From Anaerolineaceae bacterium (GTDB lineage Bacteria; Chloroflexota; Anaerolineae; Aggregatilineales; Phototrophicaceae): a stretch of 64,000 nucleotides of DNA. The notes beneath the pieces were generated by a model, which was given only the letters and a program-made list of their open reading frames with translations, had not been told where the DNA came from and did not search any database. Every line of letters begins with the position of its first letter. Position 1 is the stretch's first letter. Shown in pieces: positions 8,790 through 16,508 of this stretch. The stretch covers positions 248,001 to 312,000 of the forward strand of contig JACKCG010000002.1 in the NCBI GenBank assembly GCA_020634135.1, given 5' to 3'. The position numbers and the translations under genes were made by a program.

Positions 8790-8795
8790 TAGAAT
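8790..8795 (+). promoter_or_regulatory. -10 element seven bases before the CAP-LysM start
   Basis: TAGAAT ends seven bases before the ATG at 8803, so transcription would begin at or next to the A of ATG. There is no Shine-Dalgarno sequence in front of this start, which fits a leaderless mRNA. No clear -35 is visible. Confidence 0.4.
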
Positions 8796-8802
8796 CGGCA
8801 TT

Positions 8803-9984
8803 ATGAAATCACGCGCATGGCTTTTTATACTCCTCCTGGTGTTTGTACGGAGCTTCCCGGCAGCCGCCCAGGATGAAATTAACGACCTCCTGGGGCGTGT
8901 CAATAACCTGCGGGTTTCTTTAGGTTTACAGGCATACAGCTATAACGGCTCGCTCGCCGCTGCCGCTCAGGATCAGGCGCAGTGGATGGTGGATACTGGC
9001 AGCATTTCCCATACGCGGCCTGATGGGTCGAGTCCGCGCAGCCGGGCCGCCGCCGCCGGGTATCCATCAACCTGGGTGAGCGAGAACATCTACGGCGGGT
9101 CGAATGCGACGGCCAGCGATGCCTGGGGCTTCTGGATAAATTCGAGCATTCACTATGCCGGGATCACCAGCGCCAACAACAGAGAAATCGGCATCGGCGC
9201 GGCGCATGGGGGTTGGGGCGCGGCATACGTGCTGGTATTTGGCAACCCTGGCGGGCAATCTGCCCAACCCCGCAGCAGTGGAAATAACAATGGTGGAAGC
9301 ACCGTCAACAGCGCTCCGGCAATCCCGGAGCAGCCTGTCTATGTGGTCGGCACCGACGAATACGGCAATATCATGCACGAGATTCAGCCCGGCGACACAA
9401 TGGGTGACATCGCGCTGATTTACGGCTACACCTGGGACGACATCCCGGCGATTCTGGCGCTCAACAACCTGACCGAAGAAGACTTCCGCAACCTGGAAAT
9501 TGGGACGATTCTGCTCATCCCGCCGCAGTCCGGCACCTATACGCCAACCCCTGGCGAACCGACAGCGACGGTCACATACGAACTGCCAGCCACCTTTACC
9601 AAGACCCCGACTCCCACCATGACACCGGAAGTCAATCCGGTTGACCAGTCAACGAGCAATCCCGGCGACCAGGGCATCCTGCCCACTCTCATGCCGACGC
9701 CCACGCCCTATACGCGGGCGATTGTTACGGCCAACGCGCTCCCGGCGGCGGTGGCACTGGCCGCTCCTACTGCCCTGGAAACGCCAACACCGTTCCCCAC
9801 CGAGCCACTTCCAGCAGAGACAGCCGTTGCCATCGTGGCGACTGCCCCGGTATCCGCCCCCACGCCGTCAGTGATTATCACACCGGAAGGCACGTCACCC
9901 TGGTTGATCGCCGGGCTGGTGCTGCAAGTGGGCGTGCTGGCCTACGCGAGTTTTGAGTTCGCCCGGCGCATGAGGCGGCGCTAA
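8803..9984 (+). CDS. Secreted CAP/SCP-domain protein with LysM domain and C-terminal membrane anchor
   Basis: A 393-residue protein. Residues 1-22 are a signal peptide ending in PAAAQ. Residues about 25-148 form a CAP (SCP/PR1) domain with the tetrad-type residues in ISHTRPDG, VSENIYGG and the SIHYAGI stretch, followed by EIGIGAAHGG. Residues about 191-240 are a LysM domain (HEIQPGDTMGDIA to GTILLIPP), a peptidoglycan or chitin binder. Then come a Thr/Pro/Ala-rich linker and a C-terminal membrane helix (367-386) with basic tail RRMRRR. The protein probably sits on the outer face of the membrane and contacts the wall. Its biochemical activity is unknown. The start lacks a ribosome binding site and may be leaderless. 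Confidence 0.88.
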   Translation: MKSRAWLFILLLVFVRSFPAAAQDEINDLLGRVNNLRVSLGLQAYSYNGSLAAAAQDQAQWMVDTGSISHTRPDGSSPRSRAAAAGYPSTWVSENIYGGSNATASDAWGFWINSSIHYAGITSANNREIGIGAAHGGWGAAYVLVFGNPGGQSAQPRSSGNNNGGSTVNSAPAIPEQPVYVVGTDEYGNIMHEIQPGDTMGDIALIYGYTWDDIPAILALNNLTEEDFRNLEIGTILLIPPQSGTYTPTPGEPTATVTYELPATFTKTPTPTMTPEVNPVDQSTSNPGDQGILPTLMPTPTPYTRAIVTANALPAAVALAAPTALETPTPFPTEPLPAETAVAIVATAPVSAPTPSVIITPEGTSPWLIAGLVLQVGVLAYASFEFARRMRRR

Positions 9985-9993
9985 CCGAACTGT

Positions 9994-10932
9994 CTATCCC
10001 AGCAGCACGTCGCGCAGCGTGCTCTCGTCCACGTTGCCGCCGGAGACAACTACTGCCGTAGGCCGCTTGTCGGGGGGAACAACGCCGCTCATCAGCGCCG
10101 CCACACCGACTGCGCCGCCGCCTTCCACCACCCAGCCCTGCTGGAAGATCATCCAGCGCATCGCCTCGGCAATCTGAGCTTCGGATACCAGCACAATGCG
10201 GTCTACATAGCGCTGCGCCAGTTCCAGCGTGATCGAACCCGTTTCCACATCCCCGGAGAGCGCCTCGGCCAGTGTTTCCCACACCTGCGGCAGTTCCAAC
10301 TTGTAGAACACGTTGTACATCGCCGGGGCGGATTCGGCGCAGACGCCAATCACTTCAACAGCCGGGTTATTCGCCTTGATCGCCAGCGCCACGCCAGAAA
10401 TCAGGCCGCCACCGCTGACCGGCACCAGCACCCGCTCAACACCGGCCAGTGTATCCAGGATTTCCAGCCCGATTGTGCCGGCTCCGGCAATCACTTGCGG
10501 ATCATTATAGGCCGAAACAAAAGTCGCCCGTGCCGCTTTTTCCAGCCGCCGCCCTTCCGCTTCGGCCTCATCGTAAGTTTCACCAAACAGGACGGCTTCC
10601 GCGCCATAGCTCGTCACACGCTTGACTTTGCGCTGGGGGGTATGGGTGGGCATGACGATACGCGCACGCACCCCGGCCAGGTGCGCCGCATACGCCAACG
10701 CCCCGGCATGGTTGCCCGATGATGCGGCGACCAACCCTTTCTTGCGTGCCGGTTCGTCCAATGAAAGGACCGCGTTCAGCGCCCCCCGAATCTTGAAAGA
10801 ATGGGTTAGATTGGTGTTTTCCAGCTTCAGCCAGATCGCTTCACTGATCTCCGGCGCATGTTCCAGGGGGGTCGGGGCGAGGTATTGAATCAGGCGATGC
10901 CGGGCCTGGACAATGTTTGAAACATGAATCAT
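9994..10932 (-). CDS. PLP-dependent threonine dehydratase / serine racemase-like enzyme
   Basis: A 312-residue fold-type II PLP enzyme. The Schiff-base lysine is K47 in HSFKIRGA, the substrate loop is SSGNHAGALAYAA, and the phosphate-binding glycine loop is PVSGGGLISG. It lacks the C-terminal ACT-like regulatory domain of biosynthetic IlvA, so it fits the catabolic threonine dehydratase (TdcB) or serine racemase group, converting L-threonine to 2-oxobutanoate and ammonia or acting on serine. It is transcribed toward the CAP-LysM gene and ends ten bases from it. A divergent methyltransferase starts 87 bases upstream. The exact substrate is not determined by sequence. Confidence 0.87.
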   Translation of the reverse strand: MIHVSNIVQARHRLIQYLAPTPLEHAPEISEAIWLKLENTNLTHSFKIRGALNAVLSLDEPARKKGLVAASSGNHAGALAYAAHLAGVRARIVMPTHTPQRKVKRVTSYGAEAVLFGETYDEAEAEGRRLEKAARATFVSAYNDPQVIAGAGTIGLEILDTLAGVERVLVPVSGGGLISGVALAIKANNPAVEVIGVCAESAPAMYNVFYKLELPQVWETLAEALSGDVETGSITLELAQRYVDRIVLVSEAQIAEAMRWMIFQQGWVVEGGGAVGVAALMSGVVPPDKRPTAVVVSGGNVDESTLRDVLLG

Positions 10933-11019
10933 CAGATTTTATCCTGTTGCATAACAGCCAAATTGCCTTATAGTGGTTATAATTGAAACGGTTGCGCCCA
11001 ACAAATTTATGGATGTGCG

Positions 11020-11889
11020 ATGTTTACTCCAAACGACCCTGATATCATACACAATTTATTCCTGAATGACGAAGCGCTCCGCATTCGACAAGATACCCAT
11101 GACCGTTTCAGTGTTCCACGAATTGATTTTGCCGCCTGGGCCTTGAGTTGCCTACAGTGGCGCGGCGATGAACGGGTGCTGGACGTGGGCTGCGGGCCGG
11201 GACGGTGGCATAGTACCCTGCTGCATCAGTATCCCAGCATTGATTATTACGGCCTTGATCTGCATTCTAATATGCTCGTGAACCACCCGGCACAGCCATT
11301 ACTGACAATTGGGGATGCCCATGACCTCCCTTTTTCAGATCACATGTTTGATGTCGTCATGGCAAATCACATGCTGTTCCACGTGCAGGATATTGATACC
11401 ACCATTGACGAGTTTCGGCGGGTGCTGAAGCCGGAAGGCGTGCTGATGACCACCACTAACAGCGCCCATAATCTGCCCGAACTCCAGGTACTGATGCGAC
11501 GGGCGATTACGCTCCTGGCGCCACCAGGGACGCCCCACGTACAGCCCCCGCAACCGGCCAGCACGCGCTTCACCCTGGAAAGTGGCACACAGCAGTTATC
11601 CCGCCACTTTTTCGCAGTTGTGCGTCACGACCTGCCCAGCCTGTTCGTTTTTCCTTCCGCTGATCCGATCGTGGATTATCTGGATAGCGCCCGCAGCGTC
11701 AATGAGTCGCAGCTTCCGCCCGGCGTGTACTGGAAAGATGTGCTGATGATTGTCCGCGAACAGGCGGATCGCCTGCTGGAACACTTCGGGGAACTGGTGA
11801 TTAATAAACTCAATGGCGTGTTGATCGCCACTGATAAGGGCGATTTCATCCGCCAATACCTGGAATACCAGTCACATTCGGAAAAATGA
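11020..11889 (+). CDS. Class I SAM-dependent methyltransferase
   Basis: A 289-residue enzyme. Motif I is VLDVGCGPGRWHSTLL (about residues 52-67), followed by the acidic loop YYGLDLHSNML, the DAHDLPFSDHMFDVVMANHM segment typical of the UbiE/type 11 group, and motif III EFRRVLKPEGVLM. The C-terminal 120 residues are helical and probably form the substrate cap. The substrate is unknown. It converges with pcm, whose 3' end is 28 bases away. A TATAAT at 10978-10983 may be its -10 element, but I find no matching -35 at normal spacing. Confidence 0.85.
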   Translation: MFTPNDPDIIHNLFLNDEALRIRQDTHDRFSVPRIDFAAWALSCLQWRGDERVLDVGCGPGRWHSTLLHQYPSIDYYGLDLHSNMLVNHPAQPLLTIGDAHDLPFSDHMFDVVMANHMLFHVQDIDTTIDEFRRVLKPEGVLMTTTNSAHNLPELQVLMRRAITLLAPPGTPHVQPPQPASTRFTLESGTQQLSRHFFAVVRHDLPSLFVFPSADPIVDYLDSARSVNESQLPPGVYWKDVLMIVREQADRLLEHFGELVINKLNGVLIATDKGDFIRQYLEYQSHSEK

Positions 11890-11917
11890 CACCCTCAGCG
11901 GTCAGGTGGGGTGCTGG

Positions 11918-12619
11918 CTACACAAAAGCCGTGCTGTCGTCATCGGGTTTGGTATGCGGCTCGTGTTCCTGGAACCCATAACGCCCTACCAGCGGGACGA
12001 ACCTGACCGGAACCATCTGTTCGATCTCCCAGCGGTTATTTTGCCGGGTAACGAGTTCAAGATACTGGTTCTTCTCATCGCCAATCGGTAAGATCATCCG
12101 GCCACCATCAGGGCGAAGCTGCGAACGCAGTGGGCCGGGCAGCGCTGGCGCGGCAGCAGTGACGATAATGGCGTCAAAGGGTGCCATATCCGGCAAGCCC
12201 TGGCTGCCATCACCCACATGAATTTCCAGGTTCTCATATCCTAACCGGCTGAGGATATTCGCGGCCCGTTCCGCCAGGCGGGGATACCGTTCCAGACTAT
12301 AGACCTGGGCCGCCAGTTCGCACAGTACCGCTGTCTGATAGCCCGACCCTGTGCCGATTTCCAGCACCCGCTCATGCCCGCTTAAATACAGCAGTTGGGT
12401 CATCACGGCGACTATATATGGCTGTGAAATCGTCTGGTCTTCGCCAATCGGCAGGGGCGAATCGCGGTATGCGAGGTGGCTCAGATCTGGGGCAACAAAC
12501 TCGTGGCGGGGGATCCGGCGCATAGCATCCAGCACACGCGGGTTTTCAATGCCGCGCTCCACCAACTGTTTTTCTACCATTTTTTCGCGCAGTGTGCGAA
12601 ATTTCTCTTCTTCGGCCAC
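11918..12619 (-). CDS. pcm: Protein-L-isoaspartate O-methyltransferase
   Basis: A 233-residue enzyme that methylates L-isoaspartyl residues in damaged proteins, starting their repair. The family order is clear: MRRIPRHEFVAPD, then the substrate loop DSPLPIGEDQTISQPYIVA (residues about 53-71), SAM motif I VLEIGTGSGYQTAVL, acidic VYSLER, and ALPGPLRSQLRPDGGRMILP. The start is GTG at 12619; no better ATG is available because the next one (M14) would remove conserved helix residues. It is cytosolic, single-gene and divergent from merR. It is slightly longer than E. coli Pcm (208 residues). Confidence 0.92.
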   Translation of the reverse strand: MAEEEKFRTLREKMVEKQLVERGIENPRVLDAMRRIPRHEFVAPDLSHLAYRDSPLPIGEDQTISQPYIVAVMTQLLYLSGHERVLEIGTGSGYQTAVLCELAAQVYSLERYPRLAERAANILSRLGYENLEIHVGDGSQGLPDMAPFDAIIVTAAAPALPGPLRSQLRPDGGRMILPIGDEKNQYLELVTRQNNRWEIEQMVPVRFVPLVGRYGFQEHEPHTKPDDDSTAFV

Positions 12620-12721
12620 GAATGTACCCAGTTCAGATCATCATGAAAACACAACCCCTAAACTCAGTATATATCAGGAATCGGATTGGCGAAAATCTAC
12701 AATGATACCGTTTTTAGCCCC

Positions 12722-12752
12722 TTGACTCTCAAGCTGCTTGAGACCACAAACT
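12722..12752 (+). promoter_or_regulatory. MerR-type promoter with palindrome between -35 and -10
   Basis: TTGACT (12722-12727) is a good -35. The inverted repeat TCTCAAG-CTG-CTTGAGA covers 12727-12743, just downstream of it, and a weak -10 (CAAACT, 12747-12752) follows at 19-base spacing. Overlong spacing with a palindrome between the boxes is the hallmark of promoters twisted into activity by MerR proteins, and the next gene is a MerR regulator. The -10 match is weak. Confidence 0.5.
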
Positions 12753-12783
12753 AGAGACAAAGGCCTTTTGCATTGGAGTGAAC

Positions 12784-13599
12784 ATGTTCAGAATCGGAGA
12801 TTTTTCCAGACTATGTCGCGTTCCGGTATCCACACTGCGTTACTATGCCGATATCGGCCTGCTGGAGCCGGCGCAGGTGGATCGTTTCACCAGCTACCGT
12901 TATTACACGCTCGACCAGTTCCCCCGGCTCAACCGTATTCTGGCTTTCAAAGACCTGGGATTATCGCTTGAGCAGATCAGGCAGTTGCTGGATGAAGATA
13001 TAGCCGCTTCCGAAATTCGCGGGATGCTCCGGCTCAAGCAGGCGGAAATTCAGCAGCAGTTAGATGCAGAGGCGGCGAGGCTGGCACGGGTCGAAGCGCG
13101 TCTTAGGCAAATTGAACAGGAGGGGCAGATGCCACAGCAAGAAGTTGTACTCAAAGCCATTGAACAACAGATGGTGATCGCTATTCGGGAGGTTATTTCC
13201 CAGCCAGCAATGGTCGGGGCATTGATCGGGGAGGTATACCAGGCGATGGCGCGCCACAACCTGATCCCAGCCGGGCCGCCTATCGCGCTCTTCCACGACA
13301 CGGAGTTCAAACCGGAGAATCTAGATGTGGAAGTTGCTTTCCCCGTTGTCAATGCACCCGATACTCTTGCGCTGGGTGATGGACGACCAGCCACTAAACG
13401 AGAACTGCCTGCCGTGCCACAGGCCGCGTGTATCATTCATGTTGGTGATTATGACAAGTTTGAAGAAACCTACGCCGTTATCGGACAGTGGATCGCCAGC
13501 AGCGGATACACCATCGCCGGGCCATCGCGGGAAATCTATCTGGCACCGCCTGGCGATAATGCCATGACAGAAATCCAGTTCCCGGTAATCAAGGGATAA
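12784..13599 (+). CDS. MerR-family regulator with GyrI-like ligand-binding domain
   Basis: A 271-residue protein. Residues 1-70 are a MerR winged helix (FRIGDFSRLCRVPVSTLRYY, then DIGLLEPAQVD); residues about 75-115 form the coiled-coil dimer helix; the C-terminal 150 residues have the GyrI-like fold pattern seen in BltR/BmrR-type multidrug sensors (VVLKAIEQQMVIAIREVI, then PEDVEVAFPV-like strands and AACIIHVGDYDKFEETYAVI). I chose ATG 12784 over GTG 12778 because GGAG lies five bases upstream of the ATG. The regulator probably activates its own promoter at 12722-12752. No efflux gene is adjacent, so its other targets lie elsewhere. Confidence 0.88.
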   Translation: MFRIGDFSRLCRVPVSTLRYYADIGLLEPAQVDRFTSYRYYTLDQFPRLNRILAFKDLGLSLEQIRQLLDEDIAASEIRGMLRLKQAEIQQQLDAEAARLARVEARLRQIEQEGQMPQQEVVLKAIEQQMVIAIREVISQPAMVGALIGEVYQAMARHNLIPAGPPIALFHDTEFKPENLDVEVAFPVVNAPDTLALGDGRPATKRELPAVPQAACIIHVGDYDKFEETYAVIGQWIASSGYTIAGPSREIYLAPPGDNAMTEIQFPVIKG

Positions 13600-13618
13600 G
13601 ATAATAAGCCTGAAACGC

Positions 13619-13655
13619 AGCGTGGAGGGTGTCTCGTACATCCCCCCACGCTTTT
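13619..13655 (+). terminator. Intrinsic terminator after merR
   Basis: AGCGTGG plus GGGTGT pairs with ACATCCC and CCACGCT (outer arms 13619-13625 and 13646-13652), followed directly by TTTT. A strong stem with a T-run, 20 bases after the merR stop. Confidence 0.8.
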
Positions 13656-13733
13656 ATGCACTTTCCTTTTTCGGCAGCAGCCGTCATACTGGACAGGCAT
13701 CGGAGAACCGGGACAAACGACAGGAGAGACAGC

Positions 13734-14078
13734 ATGGCCCATGATAATCACCACACCAATGACCCTTTGCGTGACCTGGCGCATTCGACGCTGACGTTTT
13801 ACGAGCGTTTCGGGTTACAGCCAGATGTGGCGGATATGATTCAGAATTTTCGAGAAGAAGTGGGGGAGTTAGTCGAGGCTGCGCAGGATGGGACGGATAA
13901 ACAGCATATTGCGGAGGAGGCGGGAGATGTGTTTGTAACGGCTATTGGCGTCTGCTGGGCGTCCGGGGTGGATATTGAACAGCTTGTTGCCCAGGTGTAT
14001 CGGGTCATCGCTAAGAATGACGCCAAAAACCATGAAACGCACGTTTACACCGATGGGAAAATCCGCCGCCGTAAGTAG
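13734..14078 (+). CDS. MazG-like nucleotide pyrophosphohydrolase
   Basis: A 114-residue all-helical protein. The metal-binding pattern of the MazG/dUTPase helical superfamily is visible: EEVGELVEAAQ (E-x3-E) and EEAGDVFVTAIGVC (E-x3-D). These enzymes hydrolyse NTPs to NMP and pyrophosphate, often cleaning damaged nucleotides. The ATG at 13734 is chosen because AGGAGA lies at 13722-13727; the open frame extends upstream to 13629, but that part crosses the terminator of the previous gene. A single MazG domain, half the size of E. coli MazG. It stands alone between merR and a small minus-strand gene. Confidence 0.82.
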   Translation: MAHDNHHTNDPLRDLAHSTLTFYERFGLQPDVADMIQNFREEVGELVEAAQDGTDKQHIAEEAGDVFVTAIGVCWASGVDIEQLVAQVYRVIAKNDAKNHETHVYTDGKIRRRK

Positions 14079-14126
14079 AATGCGCAGACCGGCATTCCCG
14101 CTGACCGACGCGGCCAGTCGGGATTA

Positions 14127-14222
14127 TTATGCGCCGGAGTTCACCAATGAAATCCCGAATATCATCCCCACAATGAATACGATGAGCGCCAGGATAACGA
14201 AACCTTCAACGGATAGGAACAT
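14127..14222 (-). CDS. 31-residue single-pass membrane protein
   Basis: A very small gene: ATG at 14222 and TAA at 14127, encoding a protein that begins MFLSVEGFVILALIVFIVGM. GGAGG (bases 14228-14232 on the minus strand) lies five bases upstream of the ATG, an ideal spacing. Residues 7-27 are a continuous hydrophobic helix, and the tail SLVNSGA is short and uncharged. Tiny membrane proteins of this form often modulate transporters or sensors. I do not recognise a family. It converges with mazG, whose stop is 49 bases away. The ribosome binding site and the perfect TM pattern are the support. Confidence 0.6.
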   Translation of the reverse strand: MFLSVEGFVILALIVFIVGMIFGISLVNSGA

Positions 14223-14564
14223 GATGACCTCCCCAGGTATTTTAAGTGATAAAGAGCTACCCTGTGTTATTTTTGAAACGGTTATTGCTATAGTAGCAAA
14301 AAATCTGTAAAAGCAGCCCCGTATTTCTAGGGGTTATTGATCTCGCGGTACTATTGTGCTATTCGGTGGGTGTCAGGTCTGGTGCTCCTGGAAATAGTTG
14401 CCGTAATACTGCCTGTTTCCACTTGTTTTTCAGGCCACTTCACAGCTAAACCTCCGCTGGCATTATATGCCTTGACACTGCTGCGCTCCATTGTTCTAAT
14501 CCCCGGCATTGAACATGGGTTAACCGTATGTTTCAGGTGCAACCTCATCATAAGGGACAGCAGC
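14223..14564. other. Intergenic stretch upstream of the glucosidase gene
   Basis: A 342-base gap. It holds the ribosome binding site of the 31-residue gene at its left end and the AAGGGA site of the glucosidase gene at 14552-14557. A weak CCCC/GGGG hairpin lies at 14317-14333. An open frame in phase with the glucosidase runs through it from 14337 but has no ribosome binding site. Nothing else seen. Confidence 0.5.
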
Positions 14565-16265
14565 ATGACTATACAAACCAAGACATCCTGGTGGAAAGAA
14601 AGCGTCGTCTACCAAATCTATCCACGCAGTTTTTATGACAGCAATGGCGACGGCATTGGCGATCTGCGTGGCATCATTCAGAAGCTCGATTATCTCAAGG
14701 AATTGGGGGTGGATGTGGTCTGGCTTTCCCCGGTGTATAAATCCCCTAATGACGATAATGGCTACGACATCAGCGACTACCGCGACATCATGGACGAGTT
14801 TGGTACGCTGGCCGATTGGGAGGAGCTTTTAGACGGGATGCACCAGCGCGGTATCAAACTGGTGATGGATCTCGTCGTCAACCATACCTCCGACGAACAT
14901 CCCTGGTTTGTTGAGTCGCGCAAGTCCAAAGATAACCCGTACCGGGACTACTATATCTGGCATCCCGGCAGAGACGACCATGAACCCAACAACTGGGTAT
15001 CCTATTTCAGTGGGTCGGCCTGGCAGTATGACGAGGTAACCGGCGAATATTACCTGCACCTGTTTTCCAAAAAGCAGCCCGATCTCAACTGGGAAAATCC
15101 CAAAGTGCGTGCCGAAATCTACGACATGATGCACTGGTGGTTGCGCAAAGGCATTGATGGATTCCGCATGGATGTCATCAATATGATCTCGAAAACCCCT
15201 GGCCTGCCGGATGCTGATGTCACGAGCAGGAACCGTTACCAGTATGGTGGGCAGCACTTCATCTGTGGGCCGCGCTTACTCGAATTCATGGGCGAAATGA
15301 AACGGGAAGTCCTGTCGAAGTACGACATTCTCACTGTTGGCGAGACGCCGGATGTAACCACTCAGAATGCCATTGACCTCACAAATGAAACCGATGGTGC
15401 GCTCAACATGGTGTTCCAGTTTGAACACATGGATATTGATGCTGCGGCGCCGGGTTCATCTCGTCGCAGTGTGGTGCCCTGGAAGCTCGCTGATCTGAAA
15501 CGTGTGATGACACGCTGGCAGAAAGATCTCGAAAACCAGGGGTGGAACAGCATTTATCTGTCGAATCACGACCAACCGCGCACCGTATCACGCTTTGGCA
15601 ATGATAGTACCTACCGGGTTGAATCGGCCAAACTGCTCGCCACCTTCACCCACCTGCAGCAGGGTACGCCCTACATCTACCAGGGCGATGAAATTGGCAT
15701 GACGAACATCGCGTTTGAGGCGATTGACGACTACCGTGACATCGAAACACTCAATCTCTATCACGAACTGGTAGCGGAACAAGAGATGGACGCGGCGGCT
15801 GTACTGGCGATTCTGCACGCAAAGAGCCGCGATAATGCCCGTACTCCGGTACAGTGGGATGACAGCCCACATGCCGGATTCACCACCGGCACGCCCTGGA
15901 TTAAGGTCAACCCCAACTATCGCGCCATCAATGTGCAGCAAGCCCTGGCGGACCCCGACTCAGTTTTCTACTACTTCCAGAAACTCATCCGGTTACGCAA
16001 ACAATACCCGATCTTTGTCTATGGTGACTATAATCTCATCCTGGACGATCATCCGCAGATTTATGCCTTTACCCGCACAATGGGGGATGAACAACTGCTC
16101 GTAATGCTGAATTTCACGGCGGAAGAGCCGGTGTTTGTGCTGCCAGAGGGGGTCTCCTTCAACCACCAGGAGTTGCTCATCGCCAACTATGCGGCGGACT
16201 CTGGCACGAGAGCCAGCGAGGTCAAACTCCGTCCTTACGAGGCACGGGTATACCGGTTGTGGTAG
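14565..16265 (+). CDS. GH13 oligo-1,6-glucosidase (alpha-glucosidase)
   Basis: A 566-residue cytosolic glycoside hydrolase of family 13. Region I DLVVNHTSDEH, nucleophile D203 in GFRMDVIN, acid/base E260 in VGETPD and transition-state D336 in SNHDQPR are all present, and KKQPDLNWENP carries the QPDLN signature of the oligo-1,6-glucosidase subgroup. The residue after the nucleophile is valine (V204), the known marker of alpha-1,6 specificity; alpha-1,4 enzymes have threonine. It should hydrolyse isomaltose-type oligosaccharides to glucose. ATG 14565 is chosen for its AAGGGA site; the longer frame from 14337 is not family sequence. The importer genes just downstream probably supply the substrate. 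Confidence 0.93.
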   Translation: MTIQTKTSWWKESVVYQIYPRSFYDSNGDGIGDLRGIIQKLDYLKELGVDVVWLSPVYKSPNDDNGYDISDYRDIMDEFGTLADWEELLDGMHQRGIKLVMDLVVNHTSDEHPWFVESRKSKDNPYRDYYIWHPGRDDHEPNNWVSYFSGSAWQYDEVTGEYYLHLFSKKQPDLNWENPKVRAEIYDMMHWWLRKGIDGFRMDVINMISKTPGLPDADVTSRNRYQYGGQHFICGPRLLEFMGEMKREVLSKYDILTVGETPDVTTQNAIDLTNETDGALNMVFQFEHMDIDAAAPGSSRRSVVPWKLADLKRVMTRWQKDLENQGWNSIYLSNHDQPRTVSRFGNDSTYRVESAKLLATFTHLQQGTPYIYQGDEIGMTNIAFEAIDDYRDIETLNLYHELVAEQEMDAAAVLAILHAKSRDNARTPVQWDDSPHAGFTTGTPWIKVNPNYRAINVQQALADPDSVFYYFQKLIRLRKQYPIFVYGDYNLILDDHPQIYAFTRTMGDEQLLVMLNFTAEEPVFVLPEGVSFNHQELLIANYAADSGTRASEVKLRPYEARVYRLW

Positions 16266-16350
16266 GGTACTGTCAGTAGGTGGTACCGTACAAATGCAAA
16301 TGTCCTTTATCTGCCCATAAGACATTCAGGGTATTCTGGGATGTTGGGAT

Positions 16351-16374
16351 AACAGGATTAATTGAGCCTGTTTT
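16351..16374 (+). terminator. Weak hairpin with T-run after the glucosidase gene
   Basis: AACAGG (16351-16356) pairs with CCTGTT (16367-16372), followed by TTTT. A short six-pair stem, 86 bases after the stop; possible terminator separating the glucosidase from the importer promoter. Confidence 0.4.
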
Positions 16375-16417
16375 GTGCAAAGTTACCAAAACATCTGAAT
16401 ATCTCTTTGCTCTGATT

Positions 16418-16446
16418 TTGCAAACACTACGCTGGTATAGTATAGT
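16418..16446 (+). promoter_or_regulatory. Promoter of the sugar importer operon
   Basis: TTGCAA (-35, 16418-16423) and TATAGT (-10, 16441-16446) are 17 bases apart. Transcription would start near 16453, giving a leader of about 55 bases before the binding-protein ATG. I see no LacI-type palindrome here, unlike at 710-776. Confidence 0.65.
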
Positions 16447-16508
16447 CGTATAGGACATTTGTAAGTTAAATGACCCCGCGAAAAGCCAGATATTTAGAAA
16501 GGTTCAAG

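Noticed and set aside
14337..14564. N-terminal extension of 76 residues on the glucosidase
   Set aside because: The GH13 domain starts normally at MTIQTKTSWWKESVVYQIYP with AAGGGA upstream; the extension has no ribosome binding site and resembles intergenic DNA.
16297..16461. Long-range inverted repeat CAAATGTCC / GGACATTTG
   Set aside because: Nine bases separated by about 150 bases; too weak to support an element or operator pair.
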